16,512 bases of DNA from an uncultured Chlorobiaceae bacterium (GCA_903917955.1 CAIXCO010000225.1:1-16512); one strand, 5' to 3'. Shown: positions 1 through 8,387, counted from the stretch's first letter. Notes: a model not told the origin generated them from the sequence alone. Made by a program: numbers and translations.

Positions 1-1
1 A

Positions 2-1339
2 AAATTCCGTTACACCCTGCTGCTTGCTGGCTCACTGTGCACCGCAGTGCCCTCTTTTGCTGCAGAAACGCCCGAAAGCGTTGAAACCCGCATCACTCGT
101 CTTGAGCAGGAACTTGCCGAGCTGAAAGCGTTGGTGCAAACCAAACCTGCAGCGGCTGTAAGTGCCGACACCCAACAAGCACCTGCTCCCGTTAAAAAAG
201 CGGACACCGCAATTCCGGTAACCATCGCAGCGGCTTCAGGCGCAAAAGTGCAGCTTTACGGCTTTGCCCGGTTTGACGCATCTTATGATACAGGAACAAT
301 ATATCCCGGTAATATTGCTCTCTGGGCTTTGCCGGAAAACGGCAGAAAGCATGACGGGGAATGGGATCTTACGGCAGGTGCCACAAGAGTCGGCATGAAC
401 CTCAATGGCCCGGATACGGAGTGTATGAAATTGACAGGCAATATCGAATTTGATTTTCTCACCGGCATCTCAACCGAAAACAATCAGGCACCACGCCTTC
501 GTCATGGCTACATAAAAGCCTCTTGGCCAGCCTCTGATTTCAGCATCCTTGCTGGCCAGACCTGGGATCTTGTCTCTTCGCTGATCCCGTTCGTGGATGA
601 CCCCGCCCTGATATGGGATGCTGGCAATATCGGTTCACGCCACGCGCAGGTACGCGTCACCAAGGGAGTGGCAACCGGTGAAAAAAGCCGTCTTGAACTG
701 GCTGTCGCTGCATCGAGAACAATTGGAGAGAGAACCAGCTATCAAACTCTCACTCTTCAAAATGATACCGGTAAAGATGGCGCCATTCCTTCCCTCCAGG
801 GGCGCATGGCCCTTTCCACTCCGCTCTTTGTCAGAAATCAACCTGCAACCCTTGCGTTCTCGGGCCATTACGGGCAGGAGGAATGGGACACTAATGGCAC
901 AGGAAGTTACAAAACGCTTGACTCGTGGTCGTGCAACCTTGAACTCTCCATGCCGCTCAGCGAAACCGTCCTGTTTGCAGGCGAATACTTTACCGGCACC
1001 AATCTTGACGATTACTTTGGAGGAATCGGCCAGGGGATAAACAGTACGGTAACAACTGACCCCAGGGAAATCCGTTCACAAGGTGGATGGGGAGCGCTCA
1101 AGTACAGCATAAACCCTTCAACCACATTTAGCATCGGCGCTGGCCTCGATAACCCAAACGATAACGATCTGGCTGTCGGCGCACGCTCACGGAACCAGAC
1201 CATCTTCACCAATGTCATCACCAAGATAACGCAAAACTTTATCCTCGGTTTTCAGCTCTCGGACTGGAAGACCGAATACAAAGGAGCGTCTGAAGGCGAT
1301 GCCGTGCGGGCACAGAGTTCTGTAACCTATAAGTTTTAG
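2..1339 (+). CDS. DcaP-like outer-membrane porin (5' end cut by window edge)
   Basis: Probably a channel in the outer membrane for small solutes; the substrate cannot be read from the sequence. The open frame runs to the left edge. The visible start is a hydrophobic signal-peptide core (about residues 2-20, TLLLAGSLCTAVPSFA) with a likely cleavage after SFA, so the true start lies just upstream, perhaps only an ATG and one Lys codon away. The GTG at 47 lies inside the signal peptide and is not the start. After cleavage come a short coiled coil (ITRLEQELAELKALV), an Ala/Pro-rich linker, then a barrel beginning VQLYGFARFDASYD and rich in alternating polar and aromatic strands. The protein ends in SSVTYKF; a terminal Phe is the usual outer-membrane barrel signal. 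About 445 residues are visible, and the coiled-coil-plus-barrel layout matches the DcaP family. Family assignment is by recognition; other trimeric porins are possible. Confidence 0.72.
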   Translation, partial: KFRYTLLLAGSLCTAVPSFAAETPESVETRITRLEQELAELKALVQTKPAAAVSADTQQAPAPVKKADTAIPVTIAAASGAKVQLYGFARFDASYDTGTIYPGNIALWALPENGRKHDGEWDLTAGATRVGMNLNGPDTECMKLTGNIEFDFLTGISTENNQAPRLRHGYIKASWPASDFSILAGQTWDLVSSLIPFVDDPALIWDAGNIGSRHAQVRVTKGVATGEKSRLELAVAASRTIGERTSYQTLTLQNDTGKDGAIPSLQGRMALSTPLFVRNQPATLAFSGHYGQEEWDTNGTGSYKTLDSWSCNLELSMPLSETVLFAGEYFTGTNLDDYFGGIGQGINSTVTTDPREIRSQGGWGALKYSINPSTTFSIGAGLDNPNDNDLAVGARSRNQTIFTNVITKITQNFILGFQLSDWKTEYKGASEGDAVRAQSSVTYKF

Positions 1340-1381
1340 GTTACTTAACAACGGAATGGGGGTGGTATTATTGCAAATATT

Positions 1382-1408
1382 GTATGGGCGGGGGGAACTC
1401 GCCCATAC
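1382..1408. repeat. Palindrome 1 of an intergenic cluster
   Basis: A perfect 9-bp inverted repeat, GTATGGGCG (1382-1390) and CGCCCATAC (1400-1408), encloses a 9-base loop. It lies 40 bases after the porin stop. A T5 run follows only 11 bases later (from about 1419), so it may also act as a weak porin terminator. It is the first of three GC-rich palindromes in this gap. Confidence 0.6.
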
Positions 1409-1458
1409 GAAAATTACTGTTTTTGGCAATGTTGAGGTAGCATAGTATCCGCTTTTCT

Positions 1459-1485
1459 GCCGAGCTGGAGCTCGGCGTTCCCGGG
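1459..1485 (+). repeat. REP-like dispersed palindrome, copy A
   Basis: The core is GCCGAGCT-GG-AGCTCGGC, a perfect 8-bp inverted repeat, followed by GTTCCCGGG. A second copy lies at 13666-13692 in the same orientation, matching at 24 of 27 positions. Short palindromes repeated between genes are characteristic of REP elements. No transposase of the REP-associated (Y1) type is present in the window, so that link is inference. Confidence 0.65.
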
Positions 1486-1514
1486 TATAGATGGATGCGG
1501 TGTTTACGACGTCA

Positions 1515-1532
1515 GGCGGGCGTGACCCCGCC
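1515..1532. repeat. Palindrome 3, just after the sppA stop
   Basis: GGCGGG (1515-1520) pairs with CCCGCC (1527-1532) across a 6-base loop. Read on the minus strand it starts 10 bases beyond the sppA stop codon, so it may stabilise or end that transcript. There is no T-tract after it on that strand, so it is not a typical intrinsic terminator. Confidence 0.5.
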
Positions 1533-1541
1533 CGTACCGGT

Positions 1542-3356
1542 TTAATCAATAATGATTTCGGATGGCATGACGGTCAGCATCTGCAACTGGCCAGAACTCT
1601 CCAGCGTATGGTAAAAGGCGGCCATGGAGCTGAAGTGCCGCCTTGGGATGACCTCATGCAGCACCTGTTGTTTCACGGCGGCGGCCACTCGGGCGGAAAG
1701 GCTTGCTCCGTTGCCCTGCAAAAGAGACTCCATCCAGCTTTTCTGTACCGGATAGAGCATGATTCGAGGTTTTTTGGTCATGTCCATTTTGGCGAGGAGT
1801 TCTGCGGCGTGAATGGCGTCAAAAAGCCCCCCCATACGGTCAACCAGACCAACCTTCAAGGCGCGGCTTCCTGTCCAGACCCTTCCTCCGGCCACCGAGT
1901 CTACAGCGGCAACGCGCATTTTTCTTGAAATAGCCACTTTCCCGACAAAGTCGTCATAAATTTCGCCCGATGCGGCCACAAATTTGCTGTAGGCCTGCGG
2001 CTCAAGCGGCTTGAAGGGGGTATTGGCATCGGCGTAACGGCCACGCGTCACAACAGCGCGACCGAGACCGATTGTTTCGGCAAGTCCGCTGATGTTGGGC
2101 TTGAGGGCATAGACGCCAATGGAGCCGGTAATGGTCAATGGCTGCGCATAGATGGTTTTCCCTGCAAGCGCGGCCATGTAACCGCCCGAGGCCGCAACAC
2201 CCGACATGGAGACGACGAGAGGTTTTTTTACCGCAGCCGAGTCGAGCATCTGAAGCATATCTGCCGAGGCAAGGGCATCGCCTCCGGGGCTGTCTATGCG
2301 CACCACAAGCGCCTTGACCGCCTTATCCTCCAGCGCAGCATTGAGTGAATTTTTCACAGTTTCGATATCAATCCCTTCATCCATCTCCCCTGCTGAGCGG
2401 ACAATTGTGCCGGAGAGGGTGATCACGGCAATGCGCTCATCACTCTCCGCTTTTTGAGGCCAGGCAACCTCAGAACGGTAGCGAGCTGCGCTGACAAAGG
2501 CGTCATTGTCACTGGTGAGCTCTTTTCCTGTTATTTTCCTGGTCAGGGTGCGCTGCAACTCCCAAAACGAAGCAATCCCGTCAACCAGACCAAGCGTTTT
2601 GGCTTTTTTAGCGGAGAGCAGGGGATCATTATTGATAAGCGCCTCAAAAGAGCTGCGGCTCATCGCCCGCCGCTTCGAAACATAGCCGAGATAGTCATCA
2701 TAAACCTCATCAAGCAGTGCGTTGATTTGCTCAAAGTACTCCTTGCTTGCACCGGTTCTGACGAAAGGCTCAATGCCGCTCTTGTAGGTTTTCCACTGCG
2801 CGGCCTGCACTTTGACCCCTATTTTTCCAAGCGGGGTGGTATAAAAGAGCGTTTCCGCCTTCAAGCCATCGAGCAGAAGATAGCCGCCACGCTCCACAAT
2901 AATGGAGTCACACGCCGTCGCAAGCAGATAATCGGCATCCTCGGCAGAGCGAAGAAATGCGGTGACCTTTTTTCCACCTTTGCGCATACGTTCAATCGCC
3001 GCTCGCAATTCCGCAATTTTCGCCGGAGTGGTCTCAACACCCCGGATATCGAGCAGCACCTCCCTTACCCGGTCGTCAGAAACAGCATGATCGAGCACAA
3101 AGAGCAGTTCCTGGAGAGAGAGTGACTGAGAGGATGGCAGAAATGGGAGCGAGCTGCTTTCATTGCGCACTTCATCAATTCCGCCGCTGAGAGAAAGTAC
3201 CAGCACAAAACGGTCGGCAAGAGCGTGTGAGCTGTGATAAGCCCAAAAGAATCCGGCAAAAAGGAGAACCGGAAGAAGAACAAGTGCAAAACAGCCGGTG
3301 CGGAAACAGCCAGGCCTCTTTTTTTGCATGCTCGTATCAGTGTAAATATTATTCAT
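1542..3356 (-). CDS. sppA: Signal peptide peptidase SppA, long (67K) type
   Basis: A membrane-bound serine protease that cuts signal peptides left in the inner membrane after export. It has 604 residues, close to the E. coli long form (618), with two tandem Clp/crotonase-like S49 domains. One membrane anchor is visible at residues 22-40 (CFALVLLPVLLFAGFFWAY). By family knowledge the catalytic dyad is a Lys in the N-terminal domain and a Ser in the C-terminal one. The matching residues here are K192 in TYKSGIEPF and S390 in SGVAASGGYMAA. DSPGGD (355-360) is another S49 signature. The ATG at 3356 overlaps the end of the upstream ATPase gene by 8 nt (ATGAATAA), which supports this start over Met10 and suggests translational coupling. 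No clear Shine-Dalgarno sequence precedes it. Confidence 0.93.
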   Translation of the reverse strand: MNNIYTDTSMQKKRPGCFRTGCFALVLLPVLLFAGFFWAYHSSHALADRFVLVLSLSGGIDEVRNESSSLPFLPSSQSLSLQELLFVLDHAVSDDRVREVLLDIRGVETTPAKIAELRAAIERMRKGGKKVTAFLRSAEDADYLLATACDSIIVERGGYLLLDGLKAETLFYTTPLGKIGVKVQAAQWKTYKSGIEPFVRTGASKEYFEQINALLDEVYDDYLGYVSKRRAMSRSSFEALINNDPLLSAKKAKTLGLVDGIASFWELQRTLTRKITGKELTSDNDAFVSAARYRSEVAWPQKAESDERIAVITLSGTIVRSAGEMDEGIDIETVKNSLNAALEDKAVKALVVRIDSPGGDALASADMLQMLDSAAVKKPLVVSMSGVAASGGYMAALAGKTIYAQPLTITGSIGVYALKPNISGLAETIGLGRAVVTRGRYADANTPFKPLEPQAYSKFVAASGEIYDDFVGKVAISRKMRVAAVDSVAGGRVWTGSRALKVGLVDRMGGLFDAIHAAELLAKMDMTKKPRIMLYPVQKSWMESLLQGNGASLSARVAAAVKQQVLHEVIPRRHFSSMAAFYHTLESSGQLQMLTVMPSEIIID

Positions 3357-4332
3357 AAAGAAGACAGCTTACCTTGTGACCATGAGTTGAAGTGAGTTCC
3401 TGCAATCTGGGCTCGCGCGTGCTGCACTCGGCCTTGGCGGAGGGGCAGCGAGGATGAAATCCGCAGCCAGAGGGAATATTCATTGGGCCGGGCAAATCTC
3501 CATGCAACAGAATCCTCTCCTTTTTTCCTCCGAATTCAGGATTGGGAATGGCTGAAAGAAGCGCCCTGGTATAGGGATGTTTTGGATTGGTATAGAGTTC
3601 TGCGTAGTCGGCAATTTCAACAATTTTACCAAGATACATGACCGCAACCCTGTCGGAGATGTATTCGACAACCGAGAGGTCGTGGGCAATGAAAAGATAG
3701 GTCAACCCCAAATCACGCTGGAGATCTTTAAGCAGGTTGATGATCTGCGACTGAATCGAGACATCGAGTGCGGAGACCGGCTCATCACAGATAATAAATT
3801 TCGGATTGACTGCGAGTGCACGTGCAATGCCGATCCGCTGCCGCTGCCCTCCCGAAAACTCATGCGGGTAACGATTACTGTACTCCCTGTTCAGGCCAAC
3901 CACATCGAGCAACTCATCAATCCGGCGACGGGCGACCTCCCCCCGGGCAATGCGGTGAACCTGCAAAACCTCTCCAAGAATCTGGCGAACCGTCAAGCGG
4001 GGGTTCAGTGAACCGAACGGATCCTGAAAAATCATCTGCATCTCTTTGCGCAGCGCACGGAAGTCACTGTTGCCGATTGTGGAGATTTCCCTCCCTTCAA
4101 AGGCAATGCTGCCGCTCACCACAGGATGGCCAAGGCGAATGAGTGCACGGCCAAGAGTGGTTTTTCCACAACCCGACTCGCCGACCAGCCCAAGCGTCTC
4201 CCCCTGAAAAACATCAAAAGAGACCCCATTCACCACCCGTATCGGACGCGGCTTGCCAAGAAGCCCGCTTTTTTTTCCGGGAAAATGCACCCGCAAGTCG
4301 TTGACCGACAGTAATCGCTGTTGTTCCTTCAT
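3349..4332 (-). CDS. Peptide ABC transporter ATP-binding protein, OppF/DppF type
   Basis: The ATP-hydrolysing subunit of an oligopeptide or dipeptide importer, on the cytoplasmic face of the inner membrane. It has 327 residues, typical of the family. Visible motifs are Walker A GESGCGKT (51-58), Q-loop Q103, signature SGGQRQR (160-166), Walker B FIICDE (179-184) and H-loop H217. The C-terminal oligo_HPY extension contains HPYTRALLSAIP and the GFHPRCP block. Four Cys in this extension (C290, C296, C303, C323) have the spacing conserved in OppD/F and DppD/F proteins, where they have been associated with an iron-sulfur cluster. The usual partners (binding protein, two permeases, the OppD-type ATPase) are absent from the window. 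Downstream is sppA, overlapping by 8 nt; upstream is divergent rsmI. It could serve permeases encoded elsewhere. Substrate is unknown, so no symbol is given. Confidence 0.9.
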   Translation of the reverse strand: MKEQQRLLSVNDLRVHFPGKKSGLLGKPRPIRVVNGVSFDVFQGETLGLVGESGCGKTTLGRALIRLGHPVVSGSIAFEGREISTIGNSDFRALRKEMQMIFQDPFGSLNPRLTVRQILGEVLQVHRIARGEVARRRIDELLDVVGLNREYSNRYPHEFSGGQRQRIGIARALAVNPKFIICDEPVSALDVSIQSQIINLLKDLQRDLGLTYLFIAHDLSVVEYISDRVAVMYLGKIVEIADYAELYTNPKHPYTRALLSAIPNPEFGGKKERILLHGDLPGPMNIPSGCGFHPRCPSAKAECSTREPRLQELTSTHGHKVSCLLYE

Positions 4333-4367
4333 TTTTTGACTGAACGCTGTTTATCGTATTTTTTATT

Positions 4368-4373
4368 ATTATA
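4368..4373 (-). promoter_or_regulatory. Candidate -10 box for the ABC ATPase-sppA pair
   Basis: On the minus strand the sequence reads TATAAT, a perfect sigma-70 type -10 hexamer, 35 bases before the ATG of the ATPase gene. No good -35 box is seen at 16-18 bases, so this rests on one hexamer in an AT-rich stretch. The overlapping + strand sequence TATAGT (4370-4375) could serve rsmI. Confidence 0.35.
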
Positions 4374-4425
4374 GTAAAACGATTGAGAATCTCCCATAAA
4401 CAAACTTTTTGTTCAAGTTCCCCTT

Positions 4426-5166
4426 TTGCCCTTGCACACTGATCAGTTACATACCGGAACGCTCTACGTTGTTGCAACGCCGCTCGGCAACCTCGAAGAC
4501 ATTACCCTGAGAGCGATAAGAATTTTGAAGGAATCGGGCGCAATAGCCTGTGAAGATACGCGCCGCGCATCAATTTTGCTTCGCCATTTCGATATTTCCG
4601 GCAAAAGGCTCATCAGTTACCACAACTACAATGAGCCGAGAGCCATCAGCCAGATTGTGGCCCTGCTTGAAGAAGGCACCAATGTTGCACTCATCACCGA
4701 CGCAGGAACCCCCGTCATCAGCGATCCCGGCTATGCCCTCCTGCACGCACTGCATGATCGAGGACTCCTGGTTATTCCTGTTCCCGGTCCGAGCGCTCTG
4801 ACGGCGGCACTTTCAGCCTGTCCGCTTCCGGTCAACAACTTTTTTTTCGCAGGCTTTCTGCCGCATAAAAAGGGGCGCAAAAGCCGTCTTGAATACCTCG
4901 CCGCGCTGCAAACCACCTTTGTTGTCTACGAGTCGCCTTTCAGGATCATGAAGCTGCTCGACGAACTGGGCAACGTTGTACCGGATGCCCGGATTTTTAT
5001 TGGACGGGAGATGACTAAAATACATGAGGAGTACATAACGGGCACCATTGAAGAGATCCGCCAGCGTCTTGCCGACGGCAAAGCACGGGGAGAGTTTGTG
5101 GTGATTGTTCACCCGCCCGGAAAAAAAACAGTCAAACCAGAAGAAGAAGATGCAGATCATCACTGA
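4426..5166 (+). CDS. rsmI: 16S rRNA (cytidine-1402-2'-O)-methyltransferase RsmI
   Basis: Methylates the 2'-hydroxyl of C1402 in the decoding centre of 16S rRNA, using S-adenosylmethionine. The tetrapyrrole-methylase fold is clear: LYVVATPLGNLEDIT (13-27), ACEDTRRA (41-48), LITDAGTPVISDPG (89-102), VPGPSALTAALS (119-130), FAGFLPHKKGRK (141-152), VVYESPFRI (166-174) and GREMTK (193-198). No in-frame ATG lies near the N-terminus. The first candidates are TTG at 4426 and TTG at 4432, neither with a convincing ribosome-binding site. At 246 residues it is about 40 shorter than E. coli RsmI and stops soon after the catalytic fold, so the small C-terminal helical domain appears absent. The last 17 nt overlap panC. 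The product is secure; the exact start is not. Confidence 0.9.
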   Translation: MPLHTDQLHTGTLYVVATPLGNLEDITLRAIRILKESGAIACEDTRRASILLRHFDISGKRLISYHNYNEPRAISQIVALLEEGTNVALITDAGTPVISDPGYALLHALHDRGLLVIPVPGPSALTAALSACPLPVNNFFFAGFLPHKKGRKSRLEYLAALQTTFVVYESPFRIMKLLDELGNVVPDARIFIGREMTKIHEEYITGTIEEIRQRLADGKARGEFVVIVHPPGKKTVKPEEEDADHH

Positions 5167-6004
5167 ACCCTGCCAGATGCAGGCAATAGCCGAAAAACTG
5201 CGGCTCAACCGCCAGCTCATCGGCGTCGTCATGACCATGGGGGCACTGCACGAAGGGCACCTGAGCCTTGTCAAGCTTGCACGGCAAAGCTCCGGAACAG
5301 TTATTCTTACAATTTTTGTCAACCCTTCGCAGTTCGGGGCCAACGAAGACCTTCACCAATACCCCAGACCGTTCGAACAGGATGTAGCCCTCGCAAAAGC
5401 GGCCGGAGTCGATTACCTCTTCGCCCCCGAAGCCAGAAACATCTACCCCGAAAACTATCAGACCACCCTTGAGTGCGGCGCTCTCGGCAAGCGGCTTGAA
5501 GGAGAACGACGACCGGGCCATTTCAACGGTGTGGCCACTATCGTGACCAAACTCTTTCATATCACCAAACCACACCGGGCGATCTTTGGCGAAAAGGATG
5601 CGCAGCAACTCGCCATTATCCGCCAGATTGTGAAAGATCTTGATCTCGACATAACGGTTGTCGCTGCGCCCATTGTCCGCGAAGAGAGCGGGCTGGCGGT
5701 CAGCTCAAGAAATATCTACCTCTCAAGCCAGGAGCGCAGCGCCGCTACCATACTTTATCAGGGAATTTGCCATGCAGAAAAGAGCATTGCCAGCAAGAAG
5801 AGAGACCTTTTGGCAATTGCCGCAGAGATTGAGCAGATGATCGCCTCAACTCCAGGATGCCGCCCCGATTATGTCACATTTGTTGATGAAGAGCGCTTTG
5901 AGCTGACAGAGAGGGCGGAAGAGGGAAAAGAGTACCGCCTGCTTCTTGCAGCTTACTGCGGAGCCGTCCGTCTTATCGACAATGGCAAAATCCGGGCCAG
6001 TTAA
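5150..6004 (+). CDS. panC: Pantothenate synthetase (pantoate--beta-alanine ligase)
   Basis: Joins pantoate to beta-alanine using ATP, via a pantoyl-adenylate, to make pantothenate for CoA and acyl carrier protein. It has 284 residues, the usual length. Family motifs are TMGALHEGH with the nucleotide-binding H34 and H37, FVNPSQFG (56-63), FNGVATIV (125-132), GEKDAQQL (147-154) and the KMSKS-like VREESGLAVSSRN (176-188). The ATG at 5150 gives the normal N-terminus and follows a purine-rich AAGAAGAAG tract. The frame is open further back to a TTG at 5105, but that would add residues atypical of the family. It starts 17 nt before the rsmI stop, so the two genes are probably cotranscribed and coupled. 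The other pantothenate genes (panB, panD) are not in the window. Confidence 0.95.
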   Translation: MQIITEPCQMQAIAEKLRLNRQLIGVVMTMGALHEGHLSLVKLARQSSGTVILTIFVNPSQFGANEDLHQYPRPFEQDVALAKAAGVDYLFAPEARNIYPENYQTTLECGALGKRLEGERRPGHFNGVATIVTKLFHITKPHRAIFGEKDAQQLAIIRQIVKDLDLDITVVAAPIVREESGLAVSSRNIYLSSQERSAATILYQGICHAEKSIASKKRDLLAIAAEIEQMIASTPGCRPDYVTFVDEERFELTERAEEGKEYRLLLAAYCGAVRLIDNGKIRAS

Positions 6005-6040
6005 GAGCCTGAGATCAGGTTACCGGAAGAGATTTTTTTG

Positions 6041-6049
6041 TGCTATATT
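6041..6049 (+). promoter_or_regulatory. Candidate extended -10 promoter for pnp
   Basis: TGC-TATATT is an extended -10 element (TGn plus a near-consensus hexamer), 67 bases upstream of the pnp ATG. No matching -35 box is evident, as is common with extended -10 promoters. The same pattern, TGT-TATATT, occurs upstream of lpxC at 13731. Confidence 0.35.
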
Positions 6050-6116
6050 TCGGAACTTGTTCATTGCCTGAAAACAACCGAACAACATTTTTTTCACTTA
6101 CTATCACACGATCTCC

Positions 6117-8303
6117 ATGATTATCAACAAAGAAATTGACCTTGGCCAGGGCAAAATTATCTCGATTGAAACCGGGAAAATGGCAAAACAGGCCGACGGT
6201 GCTGTCGTTGTACGCCTTGGCGACACAATGGTCATTGCAACTGTTGTTTCAAGCAAAAAAACACCTCCCCCCAACCAGGACTACTTTCCTCTCCAGGTTG
6301 AATACCGCGAAAAATATTCGGCTGCCGGCAAATTCCCCGGAGGTTTTTTCAAGCGTGAAAGCCGCCCTTCCGAAAAAGAGATTCTTTCAGCCCGACTCAT
6401 CGACCGTGCACTCCGTCCACTCTTTCCTGACGGCTACCTCTATGAGACCCAGATCATTGTAACCGTAATCTCCTCTGACCAGATCAATGACGGCGACGTT
6501 CTCGGTGGTCTGGCAGCATCAACGGCCATCATGGTCTCCGATATTCCTTTCCACAACCCGATGTCTGAAGTGCGGGTAGGCAGAATCAACGGTCTCTTTA
6601 TCATCAACCCCGATATCAACGAACTGGCCAACAGCGACCTTGACATCTGTATCGGCGGCACGGCAGATACCATCTGCATGCTCGAAGGCGAGATGAAAGA
6701 GATTTCCGAAGCCGAGATGCTTGACGCCATCAAGTTCGGTCACGCAGCCATCCGCAAACTCTGTGCCCTCCAGATCGAGATGGCAGCTGAAGTGGCCAAA
6801 CCAAACCGCCCCTTTGCCCCGACCGTCATTCCGGCAGAGCTTACCGAAGTTGTACGTGGACTTTGCGAAAGCCGTCTCAAGGAGCTCGCCTACACCCCAC
6901 TCCAGAAGGAAGAGCGCGCAGACCAGACTGCCCATATCTATCGCGAAACCATAGAGGCAACCATTGAGCACTTCAAGGCAGCAATCAGCAGCGAGGATGT
7001 CGCTGCCGATCCCTCTAAGGCACTCTGCCTGAACCATCATATCATCGACGAACAGATTCATGCCGTCGAAAAGAGAATGATGCGCCACATGATTCTTGAC
7101 GACGCAAAACGCCTTGATGGCCGAGCCCTCGATCAGGTACGCCCCATCAGCATCGAACTTGGTATCATCCCGAGAGCCCACGGTTCCGCCCTCTTCACCA
7201 GGGGAGAGACCCAGGCACTTGTCACCATAACCCTCGGCACCAAAAAAGATGCCCAGTCGGTTGATACCCTCACCAGCAGTGCCGATAAAAGATTCTATCT
7301 CCATTACAACTTCCCTCCTTTCAGCGTCGGTGAATGCGGACGCCTTGGAAGTATCGGACGTCGCGAAATCGGCCACGGCAACCTCGCAGAGCGCTCCATC
7401 AAAATGGTTGCACCGACCGAGGAGGAGTTCCCCTACACCATCCGTATCGTATCCGACATTCTTGAGTCAAACGGCTCATCATCAATGGCTTCGGTATGCG
7501 GAGGAACACTTGCTTTGATGGATGGTGGTGTACCGCTCAAAAAGCCGGTATCAGGCATCGCCATGGGACTCATCAAAGAGGGAACCTCTTATGCCGTCCT
7601 CTCCGATATCCTCGGCAATGAAGATCACCTTGGAGATATGGATTTCAAGGTATCAGGCACCCGGGACGGTATTACCGCCTGCCAGATGGACATCAAAATT
7701 GACGGGCTCGACTATCACATCCTCGAAACCGCTCTTGAGCAGGCTCGCAGGGGCCGCCTCCACATTCTCGACGAAATGGAGAAAGCGATCCCTTCAACCC
7801 GCCAGGAGCTTGCAAACTTTGCACCAAAACTGACAACCATCAAGGTACCGGTTGACTGTATCGGCATGATTATCGGCAAGGGTGGAGAGACCATCCGCAG
7901 CATTACGGAAGAGACCGGTGCAGAAATCAACATTGAAGATGACGGTACCGTCACCATTGCCTGCTCCACCAGTGAGGGCACCAACGCCGCGCTGGCCACC
8001 ATAAAAAGTCTCACAGCCAAACCCGAGGTAGGCACGATCTATATTGGAAAGGTGCGCGACATTCGTGATGAGCTCGGTGCTTTTGTGGAATTCCTTCCCA
8101 AAACTGACGGACTGGTCCACATCTCTGAGATATCAACCACAAGAGTGACAAAAGTGAGCGATCACCTGAAAATTGGAGACAAAGTAAAGGTCAAGCTGGT
8201 GGATGTCCGCAAGGATCCCCGTACCGGAAAAACCAAGTTTGCACTTTCAATAAAAGCTATTGAACAGGATGCTGCAAAAGAGAGCAGCGCAGAAAACAAC
8301 TAA
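6117..8303 (+). CDS. pnp: Polyribonucleotide nucleotidyltransferase (PNPase)
   Basis: A phosphate-dependent 3'-to-5' exoribonuclease, normally a trimer and part of RNA-decay complexes. It has 728 residues, within the family range. Domains in order: first RNase PH core (about 10-145), an all-helical linker, second RNase PH core (about 320-550) with IIPRAHGSALFTRGETQ and the acidic catalytic motif GTRDG...QMD (D517, D525), a KH domain with loop GKGG (587-590), and an S1 domain from about 638 (VGTIYIGKVRDI). All expected domains are complete. The ATG at 6117 gives the standard start MIINKEIDLG. In many bacteria pnp follows rpsO; here it follows panC across 112 bases. The leader has no Shine-Dalgarno sequence. 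A hairpin terminator follows the gene. Confidence 0.97.
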   Translation: MIINKEIDLGQGKIISIETGKMAKQADGAVVVRLGDTMVIATVVSSKKTPPPNQDYFPLQVEYREKYSAAGKFPGGFFKRESRPSEKEILSARLIDRALRPLFPDGYLYETQIIVTVISSDQINDGDVLGGLAASTAIMVSDIPFHNPMSEVRVGRINGLFIINPDINELANSDLDICIGGTADTICMLEGEMKEISEAEMLDAIKFGHAAIRKLCALQIEMAAEVAKPNRPFAPTVIPAELTEVVRGLCESRLKELAYTPLQKEERADQTAHIYRETIEATIEHFKAAISSEDVAADPSKALCLNHHIIDEQIHAVEKRMMRHMILDDAKRLDGRALDQVRPISIELGIIPRAHGSALFTRGETQALVTITLGTKKDAQSVDTLTSSADKRFYLHYNFPPFSVGECGRLGSIGRREIGHGNLAERSIKMVAPTEEEFPYTIRIVSDILESNGSSSMASVCGGTLALMDGGVPLKKPVSGIAMGLIKEGTSYAVLSDILGNEDHLGDMDFKVSGTRDGITACQMDIKIDGLDYHILETALEQARRGRLHILDEMEKAIPSTRQELANFAPKLTTIKVPVDCIGMIIGKGGETIRSITEETGAEINIEDDGTVTIACSTSEGTNAALATIKSLTAKPEVGTIYIGKVRDIRDELGAFVEFLPKTDGLVHISEISTTRVTKVSDHLKIGDKVKVKLVDVRKDPRTGKTKFALSIKAIEQDAAKESSAENN

Positions 8304-8320
8304 GTCGCGACAAGAGTCAA

Positions 8321-8356
8321 AAAGCAGTACAGGTAACACTGTGCTGCTTTTTTTTT
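8321..8356 (+). terminator. Intrinsic terminator after pnp
   Basis: AAAGCAGTACAG (8321-8332) pairs with CTGTGCTGCTTT (8339-8350) as a 12-bp stem with one G-U pair and a 6-base loop. The T-tract runs from 8348 to 8356. It ends only 31 bases before the leuS start codon. Confidence 0.85.
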
Positions 8357-8387
8357 AAGGCAAACAACTCTCATTCATCAACACACC

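Noticed and set aside
1187..1549. 120-codon minus-strand frame across the porin end and the palindromes
   Set aside because: The product is made largely of translated repeat DNA and antisense porin, with no start signal or family likeness.
2454..3125. 223-codon open frame on the + strand inside sppA
   Set aside because: It is antisense to a complete SppA with both catalytic residues, and shows no motif.
6519..7376. 285-codon open frame on the minus strand inside pnp
   Set aside because: It lies wholly opposite a fully conserved pnp sequence and its product has no recognisable motif. It is a codon-bias shadow.
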